Positions 34,001 to 46,000 of a DNA stretch of 64,000 bases are shown piece by piece. The DNA lies in assembly GCA_014208095.1 (NCBI GenBank), contig JACHMT010000003.1:186001-250000 (forward strand), read 5' to 3'. Under the pieces are notes generated by a model, which saw nothing but the letters and a program-made list of their open reading frames with translations, had not been told where the DNA came from and searched no databases. This DNA is from Actinospineispora eucalypti. GTDB taxonomy: Bacteria > Actinomycetota > Actinomycetes > Mycobacteriales > Pseudonocardiaceae. Both the position numbers and the translations under genes were made by a program. The stretch's first letter is position 1. The number at the start of each line of letters is the position of its first letter.

Positions 34001-37000
34001 GTTGCCGGTGGCGGTGGCGCCGTTGGTGGCACTGGGTGTGGGCCTGGGTTACCTGGTGCGCACGGAGTGGGCGAATCACGTCACCGCGTGGGGTGCGCGG
34101 ATCGCGGCCAAGCAGGGCGGGACCTCCCCGGTGTTCCCGCTGATGCCGTTGGCCGGTCGGGTGGTGTTTGCCTCGCTGGCGTTCTACGGGTTCGAACGCC
34201 TGTGGCTGGGGCATTTCGACTGGTTCGTCGCCACCACTGGTGTCCTGCTCGCGTTCGTGATCGCCGCGAAGCCCTCCGTGCTCACCAATATGGGCCTGCC
34301 CACCAGCCTTCGTGATCGGCGAATCGCGGTGATTGGTACCGGTCTCGGTGTGGTCGCCGGGGTGGTTGCGGATGTGGCCGGCATGGGTCTAGTGGCCGGG
34401 GTGGCGGTGGCGGCGCAGGTGTGGGGCGCGACCGTGCTCGCCCTGTGGTGGTTCAACCGGAACGGTCCGCCGGGGACGCCGGGGGGTCCGGTGGCGCCGA
34501 GTCCGGGTTCGGGTGGTTTCGGCACGACCGTGCTGTTCCTCGGGGTGGTCGCGGGTGTGCTGGCGATGACCGCTGGTCCGGTGTGGGGTCTGGTGTGGGG
34601 TCTGGCCTCGACGATGGGCATGTTCGTCCGGGCCGTGGTGTCCACGCTGCGCAATGCTCTGCCGGGTGATCTGGGGCAGCGGATCGAGAATACCCGGTGG
34701 CTGCACCTGAGCTTGCTGTCCGCGCACACGGCGACGTTTGTGGTGTCGTTGCACGCGAACATCCCGACCGCGTGGGGTGCGGCGTGGGCGTTCATCGAGA
34801 CGGTCGGGTTCGCCGCGTCGCACTTCGGGTTCCTCTACGCCGGCAAGCTCCCCCGTCTCGCGGCGGGTGATCAGGACGCCAACGACCCGAGTGTGAACAA
34901 GCCGTTGCGGCGGTGGGGCCGGTTCTTGGCGATCACGATCTTCGATGTCGCGCACTGGTCGTGGCTGGTCCGGTTGTCGGTGCCGGTCAGCTGGGGCGGG
35001 TCGAACTTCCTCGGCGACGCCCTGGGCGGGGATGCGCTGAAGGGCGCGATCCTGATCACGATCACCTCGATGGCCGTGTCGATCGGGTGGCAGTCGATCA
35101 ACGCGTTCCGCAAGGAAGCCCGCAACAACCCTTCGCATGCGACGCCGGGGCCGCGGATGACCACCTGGTTCGACGACGGGGCGATGATCGTCGTGGGTGG
35201 CGGCCTGATGTGGCTGGTCTCCCCCACCGCCACCATCATCACCGGCACCACCCTCGCCGCCGTGGCCGCGTTCGTGATCGGCTACATCCTCAAACGCGGC
35301 CCACCGGGCGCATGGGCACAGATCAAGGACGCGATCACCGGGCTCGTCAGCGGAGCGCGGGGGATCTTCCGCAACTGGACCGCGCCGCTCAGCAGCCACC
35401 GCCGCGCCAGCCTCGCCTCCACCGCGCTGGCCGCCGGGATGGTCAGCCTGGAGCTGATCGCGTTCACCGGCGGGAACCTCCCGGCCCGGATCGCCGGCCT
35501 GGCCGTCGCGGCCGCAGGGGTGGCGGCGCTGCTGCGGTTGTTGTGGTCGCCGATCCAGGCCCGCGCGCCGACCCTCGCGCTAGTTGTCGGCTTGCCGGCG
35601 CTCGCGGCGACCGCGTTGTGGCTGGGCTCGGTGTGGCCGCTGACCATGGCGGCGGGGGCGGCGATGTTCGCCGGGCGCGGTGTGCTGTCGCGGATCAACG
35701 CGCTGGGGCTGTCCCAGGGCTGGACCAGGGCCGCGGTGTTGAGCATTGCCGGGTCCTGGCTGGTGAACCTGTACATCCACGCGCCCGCCGTGGCGACGGT
35801 CGTCGACCAGGCCGGTTGGGCCGCGTTCGGGAACCTCGGGTTCTGGGCCAACGGGCTGCTCACGGTCACCGACGTGCTGCTGTTCGCGGTGGCGCTCGCG
35901 CCGGTGGTCGGCGCGAAGTACGTGCTGTCGGCGCAGGTACCGACGTTGAAGCGCTGGGGCTTCACCACGCTGTTCGCCGCCGTCTGGGTGTTGGGTGCGC
36001 AGCTGGCGCTGCCGGTCGGCGTGGCGGGTGGGGTGTGGTTGCCGGTCGCGGTGGCGCCGCTGGTCAGCCTCGGTGTGGCACTGGGCTATCTGCTGGCGCG
36101 CGTGGAGTGGGCCGGTTGGTTGGCGGCGAAGCGGGGCCAGCCGGCACCGGCCGCGCCGCTGACAGCCCTGGCTGGCCGGGTGGTGTTCGCGTCCCTGGCC
36201 TTCTACGGGTTCGAGCGGCTGTGGCTCGGACACCTCGACTGGTTCGTCGCCACCGCCGGTGTGTTGGCGGCGTTCACCATCGCGACGAAGCCGTCGGCAT
36301 TCACCGGGATGCGGCGGCCCACCAGCGCCCGTGATCGGTGGATCGCCGGGATCGGCGCCGGCGTCGGTGCGGTGGCAGATGTGGTGGCCGGGGTCGCCGG
36401 AATGGGGCTGGTCGCGGGCGTGGCGGTCGCGGCGCAGGTGTGGGGCGCCACGGTGCTGGTCCTGTGGTGGCGGAGCCGCAACGCTCCGCCGGGCAGCACC
36501 CCGGGCGGGCCGGTTACGCCGAGCCCGGGGCCGGGTGGGTTCGGCACCACGGTGCTGTTCCTCGGTGTGGTGGCCGGTGTTCTGGCGATCACCGCCGGGC
36601 CGGTGTGGGGCCTGGTGTGGGGCTTGACATCCACGATGGGCATGTTCGTGCGTGCCGTTGTCTCCACTCTGCGTAACGCTCTGCCCGGTGACCTCGGTCA
36701 GCGGATCCGGGACACGCGTTGGTTGCACCTGGGGCTGTTGGCGGCGCACACGGCGACGTTTGTGGTCTCTCTGCATGCGAACATTCCGACCGCGTGGGGT
36801 GCGGCGTGGGCGTTCATCGAGACGGTCGGGTTCGCCGTTTCGCACTTCGGGTTCCTGTATGCCGGGAAGCTGCCGCGTCTCGCGGCGGGTGATCAGGACG
36901 CGAACGACCCGTCGGTGAGCAGCCCCGCGCGGCGGTGGGGTCGGTTCTTGGCGATCACCATCTTCGACATCGCCCACTGGTCCTGGCTGGTCCGCCTGTC

Positions 37001-40000
37001 GGTGCCGGCCAGCTGGGGCGGGTCGAACTTCCTCGGCGACGCCCTGGGCGGGGATGCGCTGAAGGGCGCGATTCTGATCACGATCACCTCGATGGCCGTG
37101 TCGATCGGGTGGCAGGCGTACAACGCGTTCCGCACCGAGCTCAAGGCCCCCTCGCACGCCACGCCGGGTCCGCGGATGACGACGTGGTTCGACGACGGGG
37201 CAATGATCGTCGTGGGTGGCGGCCTGATGTGGCTGGTCTCCCCTACCGCCACCATCATCACCGGCACCACCCTCGCCGCCGTGGCCGCGTTCGTGATCGG
37301 CTACATCCTCAAACGCGGCCCGCCGGGTGTGTGGGCGCAGCTCAAGGGCGCGGCCGCCACTGTCGTGACAGGCATGCGGGAGATCTTCCGCGACTGGACC
37401 TCGCCACTGACCAGCCATCGCCGCGCGAGCTTGGCCTCCACGGTGCTGGCCGCCGGCATGGTCAGCCTGGAACTGGTCGCGTTCACCGGCGGTAACGTCC
37501 CGACCCGCATCGCCGGGATCATCGGCGCGGCCGCCGGGGTCGCCGCGCTGCTGCGGTTGGTGTGGTCGCCGATCCGGGTTCGGGCGCCGACCCTGTACGC
37601 CTGGGCGGGCACGCTGCCCGGACCCGGCAACCGCAACTGGGCCGGTGGGACGCACTGGACGCACCGCGTGGCGTTCCTGTTCACCGGCGCGCTCGGCATG
37701 GCGACGCTGATGAGCGGGCTCTACAGCGCCCGCGCGCTGGCCAAGGGCGTGCCCGCGCTGCCGGACGGCTGGCTGTTCACCACCGCGTTCGCCGGGTTCC
37801 TGATCGGGTTCTTCGCGGTGGCCACCTGGTTCAGCTACTTCCCGCGCCGGGGGCTGTTCGTGGCCACGTTGCTGGGCGCCGGGGTCGGCTACGGGCTGTT
37901 CGCGCTGCCGCTGGGCGCCGCCGGGGCACTGGTCGGCGCGTTCGTGCTCGGGCTCGCCGCGAGCGCATTCGGCAAGGTCATGGGGCTGGCCTTCGGCTGG
38001 ATGGAGGACACCACGCAGCGGCGGGAGGCCGCCGGCCAGACGGTGATCATGCGCACCACCCTGGTCGGGCTGCTCGCGCTGGGCGTGACGATCTTCGTGC
38101 CGGGCATCGTGACCGCGCAGGACTGGCTGCGGGAGACCTACTCGATGCAGGCGGCCGCCGCCGCCACCGCCGGGCTGGCCGTCGTCGCGGCGATCGGCAT
38201 GGCGTTGACAGTGCCGTCCGAGACGCCGACGAAGCCCACGCACAAGCCGTTCTCCGGTCCGCTGAAGATGCTCGGCGACCCGTTCGTGCGCACCATCGCG
38301 CTGGTCTCCGCGCTGACCCAGGCGACGATCTCGGTGTTCGACGCGTTCTGGGAGCTCGCGCTGCCGCACACCGCGCCGCACTGGCTGCACCTGGTCACCG
38401 CGTTCGGGCTGGTCGCAGGTGGCCTGGTGATGGTCGGGGTGTTCTTCGTCAACGACCTGCTCGCGCACTTCAAGGGCCGCGACGACTTCGTGAAGAACGC
38501 GCCCCGCGGCTTCGTCATCGCGATGGCCGGCCTGATGGCGGTGAGTGGTCTCGCGGTGGTCCTCGCCCACCTGTTCGGCGCCACGTCGACCGGGATCCTG
38601 GTGCAGGGCACCGCGGGCGAGGCGGCGTCCACCGGGATCAGCATCGGCACCCTGGCGGCCCTGGAGTGGTACTTCGGCCGCAAAGGTGAGCCGTCGAAGG
38701 TCGGCCTGGCGGACACCGCGAACAGCTTCGCCGGCGCGGTGGGCAAGTTCGTCAGCCCGCTGATCGCCACCGGCACCTGGGCGCTGGCGCACTGGTCGGC
38801 GTTGTCCCCGCAGATCGCGGTCACCGCCGCAGCCACGCTAGCGGTCGCCCTCACCCTGGTGATCAGCCTGCGCAAGCCGATCGACTGGCTGCGCGGACAT
38901 CCGCTGCTGCTCCGGTCGCTCCTGGTCATCGGCGCGCTGGTGGTCATCACGCTGGTGGTGGCCGCCATCCCGGCGCACGCCGACGACGGCGAGGGGACCA
39001 CCCCAGGCGGCGGGTCCGCGCTGAACGGCCTGGCCCTGCTGGCCGGCGCGTGGTTGGGCGCGGTCGCGTTGGAGAAGCTGGCGACCGCGATGGGTGCGGC
39101 CACGACCAGGTTGTGGGCGCGGTTCACCGCGTGGGTTTCCCGGATGGTTGGCATCGGCCTCCAGCTGGTCGCGGTGGGTGGGGTCGGGTACGTGCTGGCC
39201 GATTGGGGCGGTCACCCGGTGCTGGCCGGGTTGGTGCTCTGGGGCGGGCTGGTGCTGGCGGGCAAGAACCTGGTCTTGCGGGTGTTCGGCGTGGAGCCAG
39301 TCCGGTACGAGGGCGACGGCAAGACGGCGCGGGGTCCGCCGCTGTACGTGCTGATCGGTACCGGGATCGCGTTCGGCGCCGGGGTGTGGCTGACCGACCT
39401 GTCCCTCAGTACCGCACTGTTCGGCGCGCTCACCCCGGCGGCGGCGGTGGGCGTGATCTGGGCGCTGGTGCACTGGCGCGGCCCGATCGGGTGGGCACTC
39501 ACCGAGCTGGCCGGGTGGGCGTTCGGCCAGGCCAAGCGGGTCGGCGTCGAGCAGTGGGCCGTGGGTGCCTTCGGCCTTGCCGGCGGGTTGCTGCTGGGCG
39601 GGTGGCCGGTGGTCGGGGCGACCGCGCTGGTGGCCGGACCGCTGGCGCTGGTGGTCGCCGGGGTCGTGGTTCGGCAGTACGCGCCGAAGTTCGCCGCGCA
39701 TTCCTCCGTGTCCGCGACGTTGTGGCTGGTCAGGCAGTACGGCGTTGCGCTGGCCGTCGGGGCGTCGGCCGGGCTGCTGCTTTCCGGCACGGGTGCGCTC
39801 GGCGGCGGTGCGGCCATGGCGATGGCCGTGGCGGGCGGTGGCCTCGGCCTCGGTCGGGACGGTGGCGTCCGGGTGGTCGCGTTCGACAAGCGGACCGGGC
39901 GGCCGGTCCGGTTCGACGCGAGGACGCTGGCTCTGCTGCGCGAGCTGATCGACCGGTGGGAACGGCTCGGCCTGATCAGCCCCAACGACTCGCACCTGAA

Positions 40001-43000
40001 CAAGGCCAGCCCGACCGGGGTGTGGCGAGGGCTGGGCGTGGAGTACCTGGTGGTCGACCGGGACGCGGAGATCGGGGAACTGCTGCGCGCGGCCGGCCAC
40101 GACCAGGCGTACGTCGTCTTCCTCCTGGACCTCCCCAACAACCGGGTGATCGTTCCGCTGCGGGTCGGCGGTGACGTGATGGACAGCGCGGGCACCGAGC
40201 TGGCCCGGCTGGTGCTCGAGCAGGTGGTCGCCGATCAGTTCCGTGACCACACCTTCGGCACGGACCGGCTGTGGGAGGGGCGGCACCCGGTGGAGGTGTT
40301 CGTCGGGTTGCAGCTGGGCCGGCTGTACATCCGGGTGACCACGCAGCTGCACGGCTGGGGTGAGGTGATCGAGCAGCTGGTCCAGGCGGGCGGGTCGGCA
40401 GACCCGGCCACCACCGAGCGGGTGGCCCACAACCTGGCCGAGATCGAGGCGACACTGGACGAGATCGGTGCCTTCGTCGAGCAGGCGGGCAGCTACCTCG
40501 CCAACGAGCTGCGGTCCCACTACACGGCCGCGCGGTGGCGGCTCGCGGAGCTGCGCACCCGATTCGGCTTGGTCGAGGAGGCGCTGAGCCGTTACGACGG
40601 CCTGGACCGTTCGGAACAGGAGGTCGTGCGGCGGATCGAAGGCATCGTGTCGAACGACCAGGAGATGTTCGACAGGTTGACCGCCGGCGACCCGCTCGGC
40701 CGCGCCGAGCAGCTGGGCAACCTCCAGGACCTCGAGCCCGGTCCGATCGTCGACGAGCTCGGCATGGCGCTCGACGAGCTGGTCATGCTGCCGACCACGC
40801 CGCTGGTCCGCGACCTGTACACCACCGCCGACCAGCTGCGCGCCGAGTACCAGCGGATGCAGGACGCGCTGGCCGCCGCCCGCCCGGACACCGGGCTGAC
40901 GGCCGAAGAGCAGGCGGTGTTGGACCAGGCCGCGGTGTCCGTGGAGATCAACCAGGAGTTCCTGGACGCACTGACCGGCACCACGCCCGCCGCCCGCGCC
41001 GCGCAGCTCGGCGACCTGATGGACCTCGAGCCCGGCCCCATCGCCGAGGAGCTCGCCGGGCTGCTCACCGAGCTGGCCGCGCTGCCGGAGACGGCGCGGG
41101 ACCCCGAGCTGACCCGGGCCGTCGACCGGTTGCACGCCGAGTACCAGCGGATGCACGACGCGTCCCGGCGCCGCGAGGACGAGCCGACCGACCGGGGCGG
41201 GCCGACCGCGTCCGGTGACGGGAACACCGCCGGTAGTGCTGGGCCGGCCGCCGACCAGCCGGGGCAGGGCACGACCGGCACGGCGGACGGCAACGGCGTC
41301 GCCGAGCTGCGCGCGGAGCGGGAGCAGACGCGGGAGACCAGCATCTCGATCCGCGCGCCTCCGCTGTGGCAGCGGATCCTGAACCGGCTCGCGGACGCCC
41401 TGGGTTGGCGGAAGCTGGCCACAGCGGGCGCCGCCGCGGTGGTGCTGGTGCTGCTGGGCGCCACGCCGGTACTCGCCGCTTCCGGCAACGAAGCGACCGG
41501 CATCAACTGGACCAGCGTGGCGCTGTACACCGTCGGCGCGATCATCGGCGTCGGCGGGCTGGGCTGGCTGTACCACACGCGGCTGCGCACGATCCGGGAC
41601 AACGAGCGCTACGTGTTCGACTACCGCTCGTCCGTCTGGATCGTGTTCGGCTCGATCGCACTCCGTTTCGTGGTGAAGGAAGCACCCGGGCTGCGCAACC
41701 TGCTGCCGGAACCGTTCGACGTGTTCGACCACCTGGGGAACTTCCTGGGCGCCGCGCTGCTCGCGCTCGCCGTGGCGTGGACCAAGCACAAGCTCGAGAC
41801 GCACCGGACCGGCCGGGACCATCTCACCGGCCAGCAACTGCGCGGGTTCTACACGCGTTGGTTCCCCGCCCTGCTGCTGCTCACCGCGGCGGGCAACGCG
41901 GTCACCGAGACCGCGTGGGGCGTCGAGCACATCCTCAACCAGTTCCGCGACCCCGGTGCCTCGCCGAGCGTGCCCCGCACCCTCGACCTGATTTACAGCG
42001 TCGGTTTCGGCGCACTGGTCGCCCTGGCGGTGTTCATGCGCGACGAAGGGCGTGCCGGGCCGGTGGCGGACGGGGTGCGCTCCTGGCTGGCCCGCCTGGT
42101 GCTGCTGCCACAGATGCCGCGGCTGGTGCGTGAGGCGCAGCCGTTGCGCGGAGCCGGGTTCTCGAACCTGACCCGGCGCCCGGTACCGGCACCGGGTGCG
42201 CCGTGGATCAACCTGAACGACTTCGTGCTGATCACCGACAAGCCGCTGCTCGGCGGCCGGTTGATCGGCTTCGGCTGGCGGGACGACACCGGCCGACCGG
42301 TGATCCTGGTGCCGGCGCACGTGGCGGCCCTGGTGGACCGGCTGGTCGCGGCCAACCCGGCGTTCTGGGACTGGTGGGTGGAGTTCCTCGGGCACGAGTG
42401 GAACTTCCACATCGACGGCGGCAAGCACGACGGCCGCCACCACGACGAACACAACAACTTCCTGGTCCGCTGGCTGCGGGCGGAGGAAGGCGCGCGCGAT
42501 CGGATGCCCCCGCTGGCGTTCCGGGCGCTGCGCGAGGGCGAGTCCGCGGCCGGCGCCAGCCGTCACGGCGCGGACCCGAACGTCGAGCCCTGGGCGCACT
42601 TGCTCGCCGACCCCAACTCGCCGTGGATCTCCGTCACCCGCGAGACGGAGGTCATGTACTACCGGTACGGGGAGGGCAACACCGACACCCAGCAAGGCGG
42701 CTACGGCTACCTGGTGATCGACCTGAGCAAGATCACCGATGAGGTGGCCGACATCTCGGACAGCGTGCACATCCCGGACAACGTCCGGCAGTTCGCCCCA
42801 GACCTCGGTGACTGGGGCTACAACAACCGGGAGCTGCTGATCAAGTGGCTGATCGGGGCCGACGCGGTGGTGCTGTTCTGGCCCGCTGGCACCGGTTACC
42901 AGCAGATGCTCAGCGACCTGTATCAGGTGTTCGGGCGCGACGAGACGGACCGCGCCGGGGCCGAACAGTCCGAGGCGTGGGCGGTGATCTCGCAGCTCGC

Positions 43001-46000
43001 CGACGGTCTCGCCGCGGGAGACGACCTCTCCCCCGAGCAAGTGGTCGAGGTGCTGCACGCCATCGGCGAACTGCCGAACCTGGCGCAGATGCGCGCCCAG
43101 CTCGGCGAGCCGGCGACCCGGTGGAACGTCGAGCAGTTGCTCACCGTGGCCTCCTGGCTGGCACGCAGGTTGCCCGATCGCTCGAACGAGCAGGTCACCG
43201 CGCTTGTGGACAACGCGTACCGGCTGCTCATCGCGCCGAGCTGGAGCTCCTCGATCCTCCCGCACTGGGCACGTACGCACGCGCTGGCCGCCGCGAACTG
43301 GCACTTGATGCGGCTGGAGGGCCTGATCGCCGACACACAGTCGGGTGGTGACCGGGACGCCCGCCTGCGCGTGATCGCGGATGTCACCCGGACGCTCAAC
43401 ACTGTTCGGTTGCTCACCTGGAACGACCGGGCGGCGGTCGCCGACCGGGTGGATGCGCTGCGCCGCTGGCTGGCCGAGGCACAGCGGGACGACGACGGTG
43501 GCGACCACCGCGACAGCCCAGGCGGTCCGGGCACGGGCGCGCGCGCTTCGACGGGTGCCGGCGATTCCGGCGCGACAGCCAACCGTCCTCCGGACGGCAC
43601 GGAGACTCCGGAGGGTGGGACGGCTGAGTTCCGGGCGGCCGCCGAGGAGGGCAGTACATCGCGCGGACCGTGGCAGCGGGTCCGGGACCGGATCCGTCGC
43701 CTGGTGCTGGCTCTGTTCGCGGTGCCGGCGGCGGCCCACCGCTGGCTGACCGCGAGCGCGGCCCGGCAGACGGTGGCCGTGGTCGTCCTCGGCCTCGGGC
43801 TGTTCGCACTCGGCCAGCTCTGGCATGCGCCGGGGATCACGGCGGCAGCGGTGATCGGTGTGCCGCTGGGCGACCGGCAACGGGTGGGGTTGCCGTTGCG
43901 CGGGCTGGCCGGGCTGACCGGGCTGAAGGTGCTGGACCCGGTGAAGAAGCTGCCGAACGACGACTGGCAGGTGCTGACGGGCCGGGACCAGGCCGGCCGC
44001 CTGCTCGTGCTGCGCGCCAGGGACATCGCGGTGAAGCTGCCCCAGGACCGGTCGGCGCTGGTCCCGACCTTGAGCACGGCCGCGGTGCACGCGGTCGCCG
44101 GGACGGACGCGGCGACCGCGAGCCTGGCCGTGGTGCTCGAGGACATGCGCGAGGGCGCCGACCGCAACGGGCCACTGTTGCTGCGGGCCGGCCAGGTGGT
44201 CGAGGTCAACGAGCTGGTGCCGGGTGACATGCCCGACCTCGCGCGGACCAGCACCGGGCCGATGGACCGGTTCGCCCGGCAGCTCGGGGTTTTCGTCCTG
44301 GTCGGCGAGGTGGACGGGCTGCTGCCGATCAACCTGATCCTGGACGGCGACGTGATCCGCGCGGTCGACTTCGAGAAGGGTTTCCGGCCGAAGGCGCCCT
44401 GGGTGGCCTTCGTGGCCACGCTGAACGCCGGAGCGCGGATCTTCGGCCGGCTCACCGAGCAGGACATCCTCGCGCAGTTCGCCGACCTGGTCGCACAGCG
44501 GGACCGGGTGCTGAGCGTGCTGCCCAACGGCCAGGTGCGCCAGATCGCCCGGGAGCGGCTGGACTGGATGGCGGAAGCGATGGCCGCCGACGCGCTGCCG
44601 AAGCAGGTGCGGGCGTCGCTCGACCGCATCCGGGCGGACTTCGCGCGGGACAACCCCGACCACCAGCGCCCGGCCGAAGGCTTCCGGCTGCCCAGCACCG
44701 TCGGCGACCCCTGGACCGAAGCCTTCCTGGCCGGCCACGGCGCGTCCGGTGTGCTGGTCGACGCCAACGGTGAGCAGCTTCGCCGGTTCGTCGCGGCCGG
44801 CCGCCAGGTCTGGGTGCACGACTACGTCGGCGACGGCCGTTGGCTGGCGACCGTTGCCCCGGCCCAAGGCCGACGGCCGGTGGGGACCTCGGGCCACGCG
44901 GCGGAGCAGCCCGCCCGGCCAGCCACCGACCGTGCCCACAAGAGCACCTCGGGCGTCACGTACGGCCTGGTCGGTAGTGCGTTGTTCCTGATTCGCCCGA
45001 TGCACTGGCTCGCCGACTGGCTCGGTTTGTTGGAGGCACGCGGATGGGGATTGCTCGGCCGGCTCCCGGACGGGTTCCTCCCGCAAGTCGGGTGGGTGCT
45101 GGCCGAGCGGTTCGAGGATCTCTCAGTGACGGTGCGGGGGCACTACCGTGCCCTGCCGATCGCGTTCCTGATGGTCGCGCCGGCCGGTCAGACGATATGG
45201 GTCGCGGCCGGGGCGGCCGAGTGGCGGGACCGGCTCGACCAGCTGTTGCGGCACGCCAGGGCCGGCGCCGTGGTGATCACCCTGGACTTCGGGCCGCGCG
45301 GCCCGCTTCTTGTGGTCGCGGACGACGGCGTCGGGCTGCCGGACGGCTTCCAGCTGCGAGCGGTGCTCGAGGGAGGGCACGGCTGGGGCTACGCCTCGAT
45401 GCTCAGCGAGGTCCAGCAGCTCGGCGGCACGGTGACGTTGCGCAACGGCGCGGCGGGCGGCGCCGAGGCGGTGGTGGAGATCCCGCACGGCGGCGGCGTG
45501 GTCTTCGGCATGACCGGCGCCGAGGTACAGCGGGAGCTGCCGCCCGCCGAGGCGAACCGCCTGGCCCACCACGGACAGCCGATGGATGGCGAGGAGTTCC
45601 CGAACCTCGCGCGGGGCACGCCCGAGCTGGTCGGATACGTGCGCATCGTCGACGAGGCGCCGCTGGGCGGCATGCTGATCGCCTTCGGCCTTCGTGCCCC
45701 GGACGGCACGCCGGTGATCCTGGTGCCCAGGCACATCGCGGTGCTGATCGACCGGCTGATCGAGCTGGACCCGACGTTCCTGTCCTGGTGGGCGGAGCTG
45801 CTGCGGCACGAGTGGGAGTTCCACATCGCCGGCCACCAGCACACCGGCCGCCATCACGACCGGCACGCCGCGATGCTGGCCATCGAGCTGTTCGCGATGG
45901 CCGCCCGGCACGGGCTGGCCCCCGCCAACCCGGCGGCCGGCGCGCTCGCCGACGCGGCGCGCTCGCTCCGGCAGGCCCAGGCCGCCTGGCGCAACAACGG

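Noticed and set aside
38838-45086. Open frame of 2,082 codons on the minus strand
   Set aside because: Antisense shadow; composition of Arg, His, Gln, Pro and Val without hydrophobic cores, whereas the plus frame shows real domains.
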